Source of the DNA: Dillenia suffruticosa
Taxonomy: Eukaryota > Streptophyta > Magnoliopsida > Dilleniales > Dilleniaceae
DNA length: 64,000 nucleotides
NCBI GenBank assembly: GCA_033439265.1
Contig: JAVTVX010000034.1
Span: forward strand, 16,506,501 to 16,570,500
Direction of reading: 5' to 3'
Of the stretch, positions 10,586 through 23,173 are shown one piece after another (positions within the stretch are counted from its first letter, which is position 1; each line of letters opens with the position of its first letter). The notes below the pieces were generated by a model. The model did not search any database and was not told the DNA's origin. It was given only the letters and a program-made list of their open reading frames with translations. The position numbers and the translations under genes were made by a program.

Positions 10586-10602
10586 TTTAGGGGGTTAGAA
10601 AA
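10586..10602 (+). other. Polypurine tract region before the 3' LTR
   Basis: A short AGGGGG run followed by TTAGAAAA lies directly before the LTR start TGTAACACC at 10603. Its position is that of the plus-strand primer. The purine run is short, so the exact tract is uncertain. Confidence 0.4.
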
Positions 10603-13090
10603 TGTAACACCGACACTGCGGTATCTATAATTTAATTATATAGACAAAATTTTATTTATTTAAATTGATTTTTGATTTTTGGGTATTTAAATTAAATTTT
10701 TGATATATTTTAATTTGCCGAATCTGCAAATCGAAGTAAACCCCGTTTTTACAAAAAATTTAAATTTTAGTGAAGTGTGGGTATGAAGACATATATATAA
10801 ATATATATAAATAATAAAAAGAGAGAGAGAGAAGAGATGCTGCGTTTTGGAGTGAAACGCAGCACCTCCCCCCTTTTCCCAATTAGGGTTGGAAACCCTA
10901 AGTTATTTCTTTCTCTCTCTCTTCCTCTTTCTCTCTCTCCCCGATTCTTCAGCTCCTGCAGCTGTCTTCTCCCTCTGCCGCAATCGGTTGCTCGCCCCGC
11001 CACCTCTCTCCACTGCGAGAAACCGCACCACTACCACCATCTTCTTCTTCTCTCTTTACCTCACTCACGGTCTCTCTCTCACTGTTTCTCTCTCTCTCTG
11101 CTACACACTCTCTCTCTATCTCTCGTGATCTCCTTCCCTTACGATCGTACTCCGCCGTGAGCTTCCACCGTGATCCGCCACCACCACGAGCGCACCCCAG
11201 CCGCTGCAGCTCCTCCCTCCCACGAGCACGCCGTAGCGCAATCCTCTCTACACGAGCGCGAGCGCACCATAGCAGGCGCTTCCCCACGCAAGTGCACCAC
11301 AGCATGATTGCGCCTGCTCAGGAGCGCACCTGCGTACAAGCGTGCACCTGCACACAAGCACGTGCCTGCGCACGAGCATGTACCTGTGCACGAGCACGCT
11401 GCAGCCCACTAATGCGCAACCCGCGAGCACACGACTATAGTCCAACCTGCAAGTATACGTGCCAGCCCACGAGCCCGCACAATCCGCAAGCCCACTGTGG
11501 CCATGAAGCCCATGGCAACCTGCAGCCCGCGATAGCCCGTGACAGCCCGCGAGTCTCTGCGTAGGTAACTAACTCAGGGTTTTGATTTAGTTCTAAATGT
11601 TATGACCTAACTAATAAATCTTGTATTAATAGGGAGCATTGTAGATTTTGGAGTGATCGAGAAGACATTCGGACGAAGGTCTGTGATCCGAGAAAACCCT
11701 AGGTACAAAAAAAATTTTTTACCCATTCGATTTAATTGAATGAATGTTAGGGTTAAGTGTAGAAATGAGGAGAAATGGTTGGTGTACAGGCGCTGCACAC
11801 CCTGGGTGTTGCGCAATGGTGCTATGCGCCCTGCACATGAGCCCTGCACATGGACCCTACACATGGGCACTGCGCACTGCACATGGGCTATGGCCCTGCT
11901 AGCCCTTGGGTGCGAGCGTGAGATTTGATTAGTGTGAGCCCTGTGCGGGATTGGTTGAGTGACAACACTTGAGTCATGTAGACTTGTTGTATGAATGAAC
12001 AAATCATGAGGAATTAGGATAGGGTTCTAAAGGATTCGAACTACCTGATTTGCATATTTGTATTAAAAGTGATAGCCTATTTCCTATAACTGCGTAGTTT
12101 TGATACTCTCTCCAAGTCTAGCACCTGGACGAGGTCCGTCATCAATGCTTGGGTAGAGAGCACTTTAAATAAATTTGCATATAATATCCCCGGTGCACCT
12201 GTCATAGGTCGAGGTAGACCTCTACCGGGACACTTTCGGTTGGCAGCTCTATGATTTTAATGACAGTGCTTTGGATGCATATTTGACTTGATAATGCGTG
12301 TAAATGATATATTGTTGAAATGAAAAGCATAATGATTTGAAATACGATTTGTATACTTACGCTTTGATACTCCAGTTTCACAATTCTTATTAGACGATTG
12401 TATTGACCCACTCATTCACTAAGTATTCTTTCCCTGAGTACTCACCCCTCATTTCCTGTATTTGACAAGGAGCGTTGTTTGTAGGACACTTAGTATCATT
12501 GGGAGATCTGGTCTGGACTCAATGAGTCATTGTATATTTTCGCTACAATTTCGTTAGTTAAAAATTGTATTGATGATGTATATGTATTTTGAGATCTATA
12601 GATGATCATTGTATAATTTTAGGATGACTGTACAAATATAGATATTTAAATTGTGAAACTCTCATATCATTACATAACAGTTGCATTGAGGTAATTTGTA
12701 TTCATTGTGTATGTTAATTGGGAATGTGTTATGTCCTAGAAGTGTACTTTAGGACCACTCGGTGCCACATCTAAATCACAGGAGGGGCAACTGGCGGCTG
12801 TTCATGCTTTTGACAGGGGCATGGCAGTAGAGGTATGTGGTTAGGACTGTAGAAATTCGTTTTGTTAGCCTTGCGTTGTCCTGGATTGTGCGGTATGGAT
12901 GTGTTGGTCTGATGTTAGGATTTGATTTATGTATTCTGAGGCCGGGTTGGCCCTATTGTACAGGTAGCAGGTTGATTGCTATATGGGAGACCTCTGATAT
13001 GCGGGGAGGTTCTGTCCGATTTTTTATAAAAATACAGTCGGCATTCAGGATAACGGGTGGCTGCTCATGATCCCGGTTCGGGGCGTGACA
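10603..13090 (+). mobile_element. 3' LTR, 2488 bp, complete
   Basis: It starts TGTAACACCGACACTG and ends GGTTCGGGGCGTGACA, so it has TG...CA ends. The minus-strand solo LTR at 27538-30684 starts with the same words. Inside are AT-rich DNA, an (AG)/(CT)-rich stretch at 10820-11130, a GC-rich block at 11150-11550 with CGAGCGCACC and CACGAGCACG repeats, and a CACATG/GCGCAC repeat at 11800-11890. Open frames in the CT-rich and GC-rich parts are by-products of composition, not genes. The next five bases are AACCG. Confidence 0.9.
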
Positions 13091-13125
13091 AACCGAGCAA
13101 CTATAAGCAGTTGCCCATTCAGCCG

Positions 13126-13329
13126 CACCACAAAATAAATGGTTTATGGGGACGGACAAAAACCGCGAGGAAAATGTGATAAAACCATCGATAAAGTCTT
13201 CTCCCGATGGATAAAGGTTCAGTTGGTTATACACGTGTTAGGATAGACCTATCCCGACACTTGTCATAACCGTTGAAGTATGTTCAATATCCAGACGGTT
13301 AGAAAAGTGTCAGTGAAAATATATTTTAT
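13126..13329. other. Terminal segment of the CACTA element
   Basis: This follows the left terminus CACCACAAAA. It contains AACCG, ACCATCGAT and GACGGTTAGAAAAGTGT motifs. The right terminal segment (27160-27537, read on the opposite strand) has related GGTTAGAAGAGTGT and AACCGTTAGAAGTGT motifs, as expected of inverted subterminal regions. No gene is present. Confidence 0.6.
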
Positions 13330-14150
13330 ATTAAGTTAGTAAAAATTACTACTTCAATCATCACCTTGTAAAGGGTTAGTAAAAGTTACTACATTTATCG
13401 TCATCTTGTAAAGGTTTAGTAAAAGTTGCTATCTTTATCATCAATCAATATAACATCAAGAATTGTTACAACTATTTATTGTCCCCAATAACATAACACG
13501 TATGTTAGCAAATGTTATTACTTTTTTTATCTGCAAAAACAAATGTTAGTAATTATTATTACAATACTGTCGTATCTTACTACATAGGAAATGTTAATAC
13601 TTTATCGTTCCTCACTATAACCGTTAATAATTGTTATACTATTTATTATCAGTAAATATAGAACCAGATATGTTAGGAAATGTTGCAAAATTTTTTTGTC
13701 GGTTATGATAAATGTTAGCAATTATTACGACTTTACTGTCACTTAAAGAATTGTTGGGTTAGTAAATATTACTACTTTATTGTCGAATTGTTGGATTAAT
13801 AAATATTACTGTTTTTTTTGTCGCTTAAAGAGTTGTTACCATTTGATGATAACTGTTACTACTCTTTTGGGTCGGTTATCACAAGGGTTAGTAATTATTA
13901 TTACTTTTATTCTCACTTAGCATATGTATTAGGATATGTTAGTACCTTTTATCATCAGACACGTAAGCATTAGAATTGTTAGTGTTATATATTGTCAACC
14001 ACATATATTAGTAAATGTTACTTTTTTATTGGTAGTAAATATTACTATTTTATCGTTAGTAAAAATTACTACTTTATTGTTGGATAGACAGGCGTGTGCT
14101 ACCCACAGAGAAAGTGTTATAAAAAATGTTACAATTGTGGGTTAGAAACA
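13330..14150. repeat. Subterminal TTAGTAAA-NN-TTACTAC repeats
   Basis: Dozens of imperfect copies of GTTAGTAAATATTACTAC, alternating with TTATCGTC or TTTATTGTC, occur at spacings of roughly 40-60 bases. Each copy is close to palindromic (TTAGTAA...TTACTA). Inverted relatives lie at 26880-27190 near the other end. In CACTA elements such subterminal repeats bind the TNPA protein; that role here is inferred. Confidence 0.75.
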
Positions 14151-14649
14151 AGTTAAGAAATATTACAAATACCGTATCTTAGGAAATGAAATACCTTTTA
14201 TATTATTATCATTGGAATGTACATGATAATAGTATAGACACTATAAATTATAGAAATTACAAAAGTAATAAACATAATCATGGATACTATAAGAGAAAGA
14301 AAAAAATTAAGTCCCGGACAATTACATATCTTCTGAAATGAAATGTTCATGCAAAAAATGTTGACTTTGATCACCCAAAAAATTCCAACATCCTTCCAAG
14401 ATCTAGCATCTGTGATGTATGGTATCATTCTATTCAGTAGTAATGAAATGAATATGTACATTAGAAAAACTTATACATTTAAATATTAACTTTCAGGATG
14501 GACTTAGGAGGTGGTGATGATGATGATGGTTGGTTTCTATGTGCACTCCTAGCATCTGGTACTGAGGAAGCTAACAATATAAATACAAATAATTTGGATT
14601 ATTGTTCAAATACAGAAGTAAAAGTAGTTAGATTATGGTAAAAAGTAAA
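14151..14649. other. Non-coding part of the CACTA element; no assignable gene
   Basis: A short plus-strand frame from 14498 (starting MDLGGGDDDDDG, about 49 codons) and an 87-codon minus-strand frame at 14198-14461 are present. Neither shows a domain I recognise. The segment follows the end of the TNPA-like gene and probably includes its 3' region. Confidence 0.35.
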
Positions 14650-16220
14650 TAAATGATATTTGTATCTCAACACCAGCAATGAACCTTGCTTCATTAACGA
14701 AGTTCAACAATTTATCTTGTTGTCCACTTTCAGCATGCATAGCAACATGCATAAGAACATTACTCACCAGATTAGTAAGATTCTGATTTTGTTTCATTAA
14801 TCATTCCATCATAATAGTCATATGTTCGTCCTCAGGTTTGCTTGAATGCTACCGTTGTGATAGAGTTGAAACTTTACCAACACATCTGATTCTTCCCCTC
14901 GAATCAGGCCTTTAACTTTATATATGATATCAGTTTTCTAAGATAAATTTGAACTTTGTGCTTGCCCTTCTTCACTCTCAGTATGCTCAATTCCACTCTT
15001 CATCATTTCCTGTGTGAGAGAAGACAATGAATCAAACGTGAATATTCATAAACATATCAATTGAAAATATATAAAAATAAGCATTCATACCATAACTTCT
15101 GATGCTTTCATAGAAACTAAACTCCTATTTGATCGGGTTTTACATGTAATATAAAGTTCAGGTCTACAAGGTTTTGTCCCAAATTGTGTTGTCTGATAAA
15201 ATGGTTTAGTTTGTAGTATTATGTAATAAAAATAATTATAAATAAAATAACATATGAATTATTTATACCTTCTCATGTATGAGTTTGACAAATGAGTTAG
15301 ATCCCAAACAATGTGGATCCCTTAACTTTGCACGACATTCTGAATGTTTTCTATTCATTTCCTAAAGAGAAAAAAGTATTAAAAAAAGTATCAGAGTACA
15401 ATTAAATCTTAAGTAAATTTCCTACCATAGAGCAAAAAGTAAAAGTAGTAAGAGAAATTGTTAACTTCTACATTCCCTTTATCACTCAACCAAAAAGTAA
15501 CAAAGTCCTTATACTGATTTGGATCAACCCTTTCATCTTCCATTCTCTTGATATTTTCATCTATTCCAAATAAATTATCGAACCATTTTGATTTGAGAGT
15601 ATTCTTAAGACTCTTCCATTTGTCAGACAAATTTGTAAGAACTCATTTCTTAGTATCATCTCTGAGTGACTTGAAGGTAATCTTTGACTATAATGTAAAA
15701 AAAAAAATAGATATATTAATATTTATCTATGCATGATTCGATTGAGTAATAAAACTAGATACGTGGACATTTTTTCACATATCTTCTTTATACTCTATCG
15801 GCATATCACGCCAAGTTGTATAGTTTATTGGAGCAATGGAATGTACTCTCACTATAGAGCCAAGGAATCTGGTGAAGATCATACCATCGATTCCTATTGG
15901 TTGATTTACTTCGTTCATTTCAACCACCATACGTTTCCTTTTTTCTAAATCCCAAACCTCTTGACAGCGGGTTAGTCTTCTACATTTTTTCTTGACAACT
16001 GGTGAAAATGAAAAATAAAAAGTGGATAACATACTAATTATATTAAAATATATTATAAAAATGAAATGATCTATTTTTAAACATAAACCAAATCAAACCA
16101 AACTTAGGATATCATCTTGGAATAATTGGATTTCTTCAGAGTCAACTTGTTTTCGGATGGTTCTGATTCTTTGTGGTCAGTTGCAATGGTAATTCTTCAT
16201 TTATTCCGTCCCATATTTTT
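14650..16220 (-). pseudogene. TNPA-like gene (plant Ptta/En/Spm transposase family), degenerate
   Basis: Read on the minus strand, 16032-15775 gives VWDLEKRKRMVVEMNEVNQP, IGIDG, FLGSIVRV and WRDMP, the N-terminal wording of the Ptta/En/Spm family (Transposase_24). Next, 15630-15409 gives MSDKWKSLKNTLKSKWFDN and VDPNQYKDFVTFWLSDKG, the central motif. The segments at 15350-15280 and 15200-15100 continue it (RDPHCLGSNSFVKLIHEK), and 14880-14660 gives a coiled-coil-like C-terminus (QNQNLTNLVSNVLMHV). The parts are separated by introns and at least one stop. TNPA proteins bind subterminal repeats and help excision. The order after TNPD is standard. Confidence 0.75.
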
Positions 16221-18159
16221 CGTTGAAAAAATTTGATTGAAAATATCTTATGGGAATGAGATTTTGTTTGAGTTAGAAATTTTAAGAGGTGTGAGGGAGA
16301 AGATTTTTTGAAAGGAATGAAAAGTTTGGATGGATGGAGGAATGGTTTGTAGTATATATATTTAGTTTACCGCTAAATAAATTTTTCAAAACCCTCAATT
16401 TTCCCCCTACTTTTTCACACTTTAGTTTTTGAATTTTTAGTTATTGTAGTTTGTTTACTTCTCTCTTTAGTTTTACTAATTAACTGAAAATTTTTATCTA
16501 TTACTATATAACTCCGTCAAGTAGTAGTAAATATTACAACTATATTACCACATTTTATATAACTAAATTACTTCATTATATTAGCGGGCACATGCCTATG
16601 CGGCGGTGCGGCTAAGCTGCCCAGACAAGCGTGCCCACAAATGCCTACGCGACGCAACCATGGGCCCCTATGGCTCAATTGCCAGGGCAACTTATTTTAA
16701 AATAATAATTTTATTATTTTAAATAACAAAACATTTATATTATTAATATAAATAATGTAATCATATGAAATTATTAAATTATATTACTAATTTGGTTATA
16801 TAAAGTTATTAAATTATATTACTAATTTTATTATATACAATCTTTACTTATATTAAATTATTAATTTATACTATATAGTGTCATAAATACATTTTTTTAA
16901 TTTTTTTATGAATATATAATTTTAAATAAAACCAAATGCAGTACAAAAAATCAATTAAAAAACACTGAATATATATTTCTTATCTTATTATGACTACATT
17001 CTTACATAATTTTATATTTACATAATTTTATATGATTATATTATTTAAAATAATAATATTTCATATTTAATTTATATTTTAAATTTTGTTATAATTAAGG
17101 AATGTGAGTTTGCAATCCACGGTGGAGATCATGTGCTTGGATGCATTACTGATGACGAGTATGAGTATAGATTATTTAAATTAATAATATTAATTAGATA
17201 TATTCATCTATATTTTAAATTTTAGATTTTATAATTAAGAAATATGATAATTAAAGAATATAACTAATATAATGTTATAATTTTGAAAATTGATTGAAAT
17301 GGTAATATAGTCCTTATGTTAATATAATTAATTATATGATATTCAGTATTATTTATTTATATTGGTATAATTATGGGGGAAAAGTAAGGAATTCAAATCC
17401 AAAATCTAAAATTCAAATGCGTTTTCTCAATTCAATAACATTCCTTTTGCATTTAGCAAACTCTACAATAACATTCATTTGTCAATTTAGGAATATTATT
17501 GAAATTATTTAAATTACTAATTATTTTATTTAAAATAATAATAATAAAAAACTAAGATAATTAAATGGAATATGAAGAAAATTAAGGAGGCCTTCCCAAC
17601 TCAAGTCAACTCCTATTCTTATACCCATTAAAACATTCTTTTATATATACTAGGTACCATTAAATATATTATAAAGAAGATGCATTCAAACCAAATGTAA
17701 TCCTACCTCACTAACTTTATTTAAATTTAATAATTTTTTAATATTATTAATACAACATGATTATTTAAATTAGTAACATTATTTGAATCACTAATATTAT
17801 AATATTTACTAATATTAATATTAATAATTAATTAAGTTGTATAACATAGTAATATTATCAAACCAACGTCATTATAATTTATAGTTATATTATACCACCA
17901 AATAACATATTCAGGTTTATGTTTCAAGTCAAGCCAGTGCCAAATGTTGAAAATCTATCTGCACCTTTTTTCCCTCGTTTACAAATTTATTGGGTCGCGT
18001 TAATTTTTTACGGGCTTTTTAAAATTTTGGCTGCCTCTTTTTTTTTAATGAATATTTATAGTTCGGATTGAAATAGTTATAGTCAATATCCTCTTGGAAT
18101 AGTTATAGTGAATACCCTCTCCAATGTTTCATATGTATTATTTTCTCATTAGGTCAGTA
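16221..18159. other. Intergenic part of the CACTA element, AT-rich with a short GC island
   Basis: Mostly AT-rich low-complexity DNA. A GC-rich island at about 16585-16690 contains GCGGTGCGGCTAAGCTGCCC and GCCTACGCGACGC, similar in style to the islands at 22620 and 25370. A near-tandem pair GGAATAGTTATAGTGAATA-like occurs around 18070-18123. No gene is seen. Confidence 0.4.
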
Positions 18160-19020
18160 ATTTTTAAGAGTTGTTATGTTGTTCATACAAACAGATAATA
18201 GCATTATTTTCTAGTTTATACAAATTTTATACAATTTTTAAAAAATTTTATAGTATTATTGCCTTACTACTTATCATGAAATACAGTTGCACTTGTTATT
18301 TGATTTAAATCACTTGTTGTCACTTCTTACGTTATCACTTTTTAACATACCATATACAAATTTTATAGAATTATTATGTTAGAAATCTGTTATCATTTAT
18401 TATTTGTTATTTATTATATATCACTTCTTATCACTTATTATCATATCCTACACGATATAAAAAGTATTTGTTACCTGTTGTTAAAAATCACTTGTTATTG
18501 TTACCTTGCCATCTTATATAAATTTATATAGTTATTGCCTACCATTTGTTAAAAATATATCATATTATACAAATTTTATACAATTATTACAGTAACTTAT
18601 TACCATTTGTTAGTTGAAATACATTTATTATCATAACTGGTTACCATTTGTTACTATTTGTTGTTAAAAAACACTTGTTACCATTTGTTATGATGTTATA
18701 TTATACAAATTTTATATAATTTTTGTCTTACCACTTGTTATGAGGCAATTGTCAAATACACTTGTTACCATTTATTCTTTATTAGTTATCACTTGTTACC
18801 GTATAGATAGAGAATAAAAGTTACCATGTGTTATTTATTATTATAGTAGAATAAAAGTACACCTGGAGTTTACATTTGTTATTTATTATAGATCACTTTT
18901 TATCACTTCTTATCATTATTACCATGTAGAGAGAGAATAAAAGTATTTATTACCATTTATACCAAAAGGAAGTACTTGTTATTATTACTTCTTACCACTT
19001 GTTACCATATCACATCACTA
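18160..19020. repeat. TTACCATTTGTTA / CACTTGTTA degenerate repeat
   Basis: About 850 bases are dominated by variants of CACTTGTTACCATTTGTTAT and TATACAAATTTTATA, with irregular spacing of roughly 30-60 bases. It is internal to the CACTA element, between the TNPA-like and TNPD-like genes. It resembles in style the subterminal repeat at 13330 and the CTTACCA repeat at 24720, with different core words. Confidence 0.6.
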
Positions 19021-19180
19021 TATATGATACGAAGAAAAATGAAAGTAGAGTGATTAAAAATATAAAAATACAAAAGATAAATGTATAAAGGAAATTACAT
19101 TTCATATGTATATGTATCTCATCCTACTCTATCAACATCATCATCATCATTTATTTATGTTGATATATTTCCTTCATCTT

Positions 19181-19770
19181 CATCTACATTAGTCCAAACC
19201 CACACCTGAGTTGAGGGGTTACTTTCTGAATTCATATGTAGATTTATCAATGCATCACCCATGTTCAAATTCATTTCTAACTTTCACATATTTTACAACA
19301 AGCGATCCTTTATGTCTTTCATCAACCACACAAAATACCTTCTTTGCTTGGGTTGTCAAAACATAAGGATCATCCAACAAATCAATATCTATATGATTGA
19401 GATAGAAGAAATTGACAAGTGTTAAACTAAATCTGTCATTCTTACATCCCCATTGTAGGTCGACCCAATCACAACGAAATAAGACAAACGTATACATTCC
19501 ATTATAGTTTATTTCAATGATTTGCCGCAATATTCCATAATAATTAACTTTACCTTAAATGAGTGTTTTATCACTCATATTTACATAACTAACATCATCC
19601 ACTGCTACCACAACTCCTGAATTCTAAGTTTAAAGGCATTTATCATGATCTTTTATATGGAATCGATATCCATTGATTATATAGCCATTGTAATTTCTAA
19701 CGAATGGATGTGGTCCATGAGCGATCCATTTAAGTTCATCTCTAATCTCTATGGTATATTTTGGATTCGT
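19181..19770 (-). pseudogene. TNPD-like protein, DUF4216 segment
   Basis: On the minus strand, 19770-19560 reads HGPHPFVRNYNGYIINGYRF and NSGVVVAVDD with two stops. 19530-19255 then reads MRQIIEINYNGMYTFVLFRC, DWVDLQWG and DDPYVLTTQAKKVFCVVD. This is the DUF4216 domain found at the C-terminus of CACTA TNPD proteins; the copy at 59890-60400 has the corresponding FVLAQQAIQVFY wording. It is broken by stops and is the 3' end of the same gene as the segments at 20040-22292. Confidence 0.8.
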
Positions 19771-20039
19771 AATCTGAAAGAAGAAATCATATAAAAAATT
19801 AATAACAAGATTAACACAGAATATATATTGAAAAGATTAAATATCGATTTACTTACACGATGAGTAAACTAGCTACTGAAATCTTTACTGTGAAGTTTGT
19901 CAATTTGAAAAGTATTTAACTTTTTTTCACGATTTATTTTTCGAACATGTTGTATATGTTCTCTTCATATGAACATGAACATATGATATTACATTACAGC
20001 TTAATATGAGAATGTAGACTTACAGTTTAAAGGAGGCAA

Positions 20040-21060
20040 GTGAGTCGCTATTAAATAGTATATATCTATGGCATTGCTCCAGTGTTTTCTCATTCAGACG
20101 AATTCGAGATATCCTTTTTTTTCATCTTTTAGTAGATTTATGTGTCTTTATTCCCAAAGATCTTCCAATAGTTGTAAAAGTGGACTCATCTTCTCTATAT
20201 ATAATTTAATTGTCATCATTTTGTAATACACGATTAAATCTTGTTTCAACTCCGTCTAAATATCTTAAACAAAATAGCAGGAGCTCATTTGCTATATACC
20301 AGTCTGCGATGGAGCTTTTAGGTCATGCTCTATTACGAACATAGGATTTCAGTTGAAGCAAGTATCTGCATGGATATATATTGCAATAAGTTAACTTAAA
20401 TTAGATGAGCATCATTATTAAATAAATAAGTTATGAAAATAATATAAACCTTTTAACTAGATACATCCATCTCTATGTGACTGGTTCACGGATCCGTGCT
20501 TCAGTTGTCAAGTGTACATTCAAGTGTATCATACTAATAAAAAATGAAGGGGAAAAATCTTTTCAAGCTCATACATAATTTGTGAAACTGATGCCTCCAA
20601 TTGCTCAAGTTCTCGTGGGTCAAGGACCTTAGAGTATAGACATTTAAAAATGCTACATATTTTAATGATAACAAAGCTCATATTCTAGGGCAATTATCCT
20701 TGAATTGCTATGGGAATAAACTCTTGCATTAAAAATATGGCAGTCATAGCTCTTTAATCCTATTAACTTCCGCTGCTTCAAATGAACACATCTGGAGATG
20801 TTAGTAAAGCACTTGTCAGGAGGTTTTAACTCCTTCAAAACCTTAAGAAATGCATCTTTCTTTTGCAAGGTTATTTGGTAACATACTTTAGGTAAAAATA
20901 TATTTGTAGAGTTTGATATACGTAGATGTAGATCTTTTCTTATTCCCATATCTTCAAGATCAAGTTTGGTCTTATAATTGTCCTTAGACTTTCCTTCTTG
21001 CCCCAGAATTGTACTAACAATTGCATAAAACAATTTTTCTCCGCATGCATCATGTTAATA
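20040..21060 (-). pseudogene. TNPD-like protein, DUF4218 segment
   Basis: Read on the minus strand, 21033-20662 contains CVHLKQRKLIGLKSYDCHIF, matching CVDLKECKLIGLKSYDCHIF of the element at 53888. After a deletion or frame change, 20640-20460 gives VLDPRELEQLEASVSQIMYE and LEKIFPLHF. 20340-20040 carries SYVRNRA and IANELLLFCLRYLDGVETRF. These are successive parts of the DUF4218 domain of CACTA transposases. Stops and frameshifts make it non-functional. Confidence 0.8.
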
Positions 21061-21070
21061 TTATGTCTAA

Positions 21071-21760
21071 TTAAAATATTTTTCCAATATGGCAAATGAA
21101 GTTCTTCCATAATTCTTTTAGTTCTTCCACCAATGGTTGCATGTACACATCTATCTTATTGCTAGGACTTCTAGGACCAGGAATAAGTAATGTGAGTATA
21201 AAGTTTGTAGACTTCATGCGCAACCAAGGAGGGAGATTATATGGCATCATGACTAGTGGCCAAGTGCTATGTGTAACATTCATTGTTTTAAATGGGTTAA
21301 ACTCATCTTCTGCTAACTCTTTACATGCAGGAGCATCGGTTGGGTCTCTTAGGAGTCCATCTTTTGTTCTCTTATCATCATGCCATCTCATCAATGAAGC
21401 AATTTGAACACATGAAAATAGTCTTTGCAATCTAGGAATCAAAGGAAACCATCTCAATTTTTTGACAGGTTTTTTTTTCCATCTCCATTTGGTTTCCATC
21501 TAGAAATACCATAGACATAACATACATCATCTTTAGCTCTATGTTTCCAGTACAACATACAATCATTAGAACAAGCATGTATTTTCTCATATCTCAACCC
21601 TAAAGCTGAAATAGTTTTTTTCACTTCATGGTAACTATTTGGCAATATGTTTTCTTCAGGAAATAATTCTCCTAAAAACTCAAAGAGTAATGAAAAAGAT
21701 TTGTTGGTCCACCCACATAAACACTTTAAATGATATAAGTGCACAATAGTTGCCAACATG
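21071..21760 (-). pseudogene. TNPD-like transposase core (Transposase_21 family)
   Basis: On the minus strand, 21759-21454 covers a region with LFPEENILPNSYHEVKKTIS and an ACSNDCMLYW motif. 21499-21071, in an overlapping frame, gives PLIPRLQRLFSC, MRWHDDKRTKDGLLRDPTDA, WPLVMMPYNLPPWLRMKS and VDVYMQP-like wording. The intact order of the family is visible in the copy at 57230-58471. A frameshift lies near 21455-21499, and the C-terminal part after KELWKNF is missing. The protein would act at the transposon ends. Confidence 0.85.
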
Positions 21761-21764
21761 GTAT

Positions 21765-21848
21765 ATTTGGATTTTGGATATATTGGTTTTTGGGCTTTCT
21801 TAAGTAATTTGGATTTTGGATATATTGGTTTTTGGGCTTTCTTAAGTA
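21765..21848 (-). repeat. 42-bp exact tandem duplication
   Basis: Two consecutive identical copies of a 42-base unit containing GGATATATTGGTTTTTGGGC. The length is 14 codons, and on the minus strand the unit encodes YLRKPKNQYIQNPN twice. It lies in the linker between the N-terminal domain and the transposase core. A GAAGGT hexanucleotide run follows at about 21870-21895. Confidence 0.85.
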
Positions 21849-21971
21849 ATTTAATAAACTTATCTGAAGTTGAAGGTGAAGGTGAAGGTGAAGTTGAAGT
21901 TCATGCATTCACCTTAGATGGATAAGAAGTTGGTTTGGATGGATGAGAGGTTGGTTCAGATGGTAAATGTG

Positions 21972-22292
21972 TTAATGCATCATGTAACATGCCAAACATA
22001 TCATGGTCAAAAAAATATTATCATTTAAGTTGGATGTGTGAGATGTAAATTTTTCCTTACTCTCCCCATGATATATCAAATTATCATAATCACATTGAAA
22101 ACTATAACGTAGCAAGTGATTGAAAATGGTATGTGTAGAAAATCTGAAAGTGTTGAAACATTTTACATAGGAACATGATATCTTGCCATCGATAGATTGA
22201 ATATTTGCAGATACAAATTCAAGAAATGTATTAACTCCACTAATATATTCATCACTTGCCCTTGATTTACAATACCTCCACCTCTTGTCCAT
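21972..22292 (-). pseudogene. TNPD-like transposase, N-terminal (transposase-associated) domain
   Basis: The ATG at 22292 (minus) starts MDKRWRYCKSRASDEYISGV, then TFLEFVSANIQ, SCSYVKCFNT and IYHGES, ending near MICLACYMMH. This is the transposase-associated domain that precedes the catalytic core in plant TNPD proteins. The same region occurs as a broken copy at 2682-2930, and a more distant one at 56903-57226. The first Met is chosen because it aligns with the MD-W start of the family. A frame break separates it from the core. Confidence 0.8.
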
Positions 22293-22619
22293 TGCAAAAT
22301 CCAATTGGAGAAATAAATGAAATATGAGAAGAGAGAAATAAATGAAATAAAGAGAGAATGGTACAAAGAAAAACATTAATAAACAGGGGAACATTTTTTT
22401 TTGTGGCGCCTAAATCTAAATATACAACAAAACAAATATTAGCACCAAAGAAGAAAGAGGAGGAGGAAGTGGGAGGAAGATGATTGATATAATATGTGTT
22501 TGTGTTGATGTAAAATTAGTTACTCATAATAAAAAAGTTATAAATGACAAATTAATAATTTAATTTAAATACAAATTGTATATAATAAAATTTGTAAAAT
22601 AATTTAATAATTTCAAGTT

Positions 22620-22860
22620 AGAGTCTGCACGAACCACCGATACGGATGCAGGTTAGAGTCGGGTGGCATGGGCATCTTCCTGTGTCCGGGGTCCCGCATG
22701 GCCCTGCACATATGTTGCTTGCGTGGTTAGGCCGCAAGGGCATGTGCAGTTGGGCCGCACAGGCATCTGCGAGCATGCGCCTGCGTGCGCTTGCCCACGC
22801 AGTTAAGCCACAGGGGCACTCGTAGTTGGGCCGCCCACTCTGCGGGCAGAAAAATATTTG
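22620..22860. repeat. GC-rich island upstream of the TNPD-like gene
   Basis: A GC-rich block in AT-rich surroundings, with GGCATGGGCATC, GGGCCGCACAGGCATC, GCATGCGCCTGCGTGCGC and repeated TTAGGCCGCA / TTAAGCCACA / TTGGGCCGCC words. Open frames exist but look compositional. Its place, about 300 bases before the transposase start, matches the islands at 1044-2175 and 55620-56235. Confidence 0.65.
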
Positions 22861-23173
22861 CATTTGAAATGGAAAAAATTGAATAAAAAAATTTGCCTCA
22901 ATTAATCATTCATACATTCATACATATTTTTTCATTCATATGTATTCATCATATATAATCGTACATATTCAAGTGAATAAAAAAAACAAATAAAAAAAAA
23001 CATAGAATTATAATTAAATACAAATGAAAAAATAAAAAAAGGTGAAAATTATGGAAATACATTCATACATCAATATTCATCGATACATATTCATCGGTAC
23101 ATATTCAAGCAAATTAAAGAAACAAATAAAAAAACATAGAATTATAATTAAATAAAAATGAAAAAAGTGGAAA
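22861..23173. other. AT-rich segment with ATTCATACAT repeats; no gene
   Basis: Two similar stretches (about 22910-23020 and 23060-23170) share CATTCATACATATT-like words, AAACAAATAAAAAAA and CATAGAATTATAATTAAATA. They form a near-duplicate pair roughly 150 bases apart. No coding signal. Confidence 0.5.

Larger units (their letters stand above)
3768..13090 (+). mobile_element. Degenerate Ty3/gypsy chromovirus (Tekay/Del-type)
   Basis: The order is truncated 5' LTR (3768-5346), PBS (5354), gag, protease, reverse transcriptase, RNase H, integrase, chromodomain, and 3' LTR (10603-13090). Integrase after RNase H is the Ty3/gypsy order, and a chromodomain at the pol C-terminus marks chromoviruses; motif wording is closest to Tekay/Del. 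Every coding segment has stops or frameshifts, and RNase H has an internal deletion. The first catalytic Asp of the RT box is changed, so the copy cannot move by itself. The base after the 3' LTR begins AACCG, the expected 5-bp TSD; the left copy is lost with the 5' LTR start. Confidence 0.9.

Noticed and set aside
5347..10602. An endogenous virus rather than a retrotransposon
   Set aside because: The domain order, tRNA-iMet primer site, LTRs and chromodomain fit a Ty3/gypsy chromovirus. No movement-protein, coat or envelope domain was seen.
14498..14644. A short plus-strand gene starting with an Asp-rich peptide
   Set aside because: About 49 codons, no recognisable domain, and located within a minus-strand transposon next to its TNPA-like gene.
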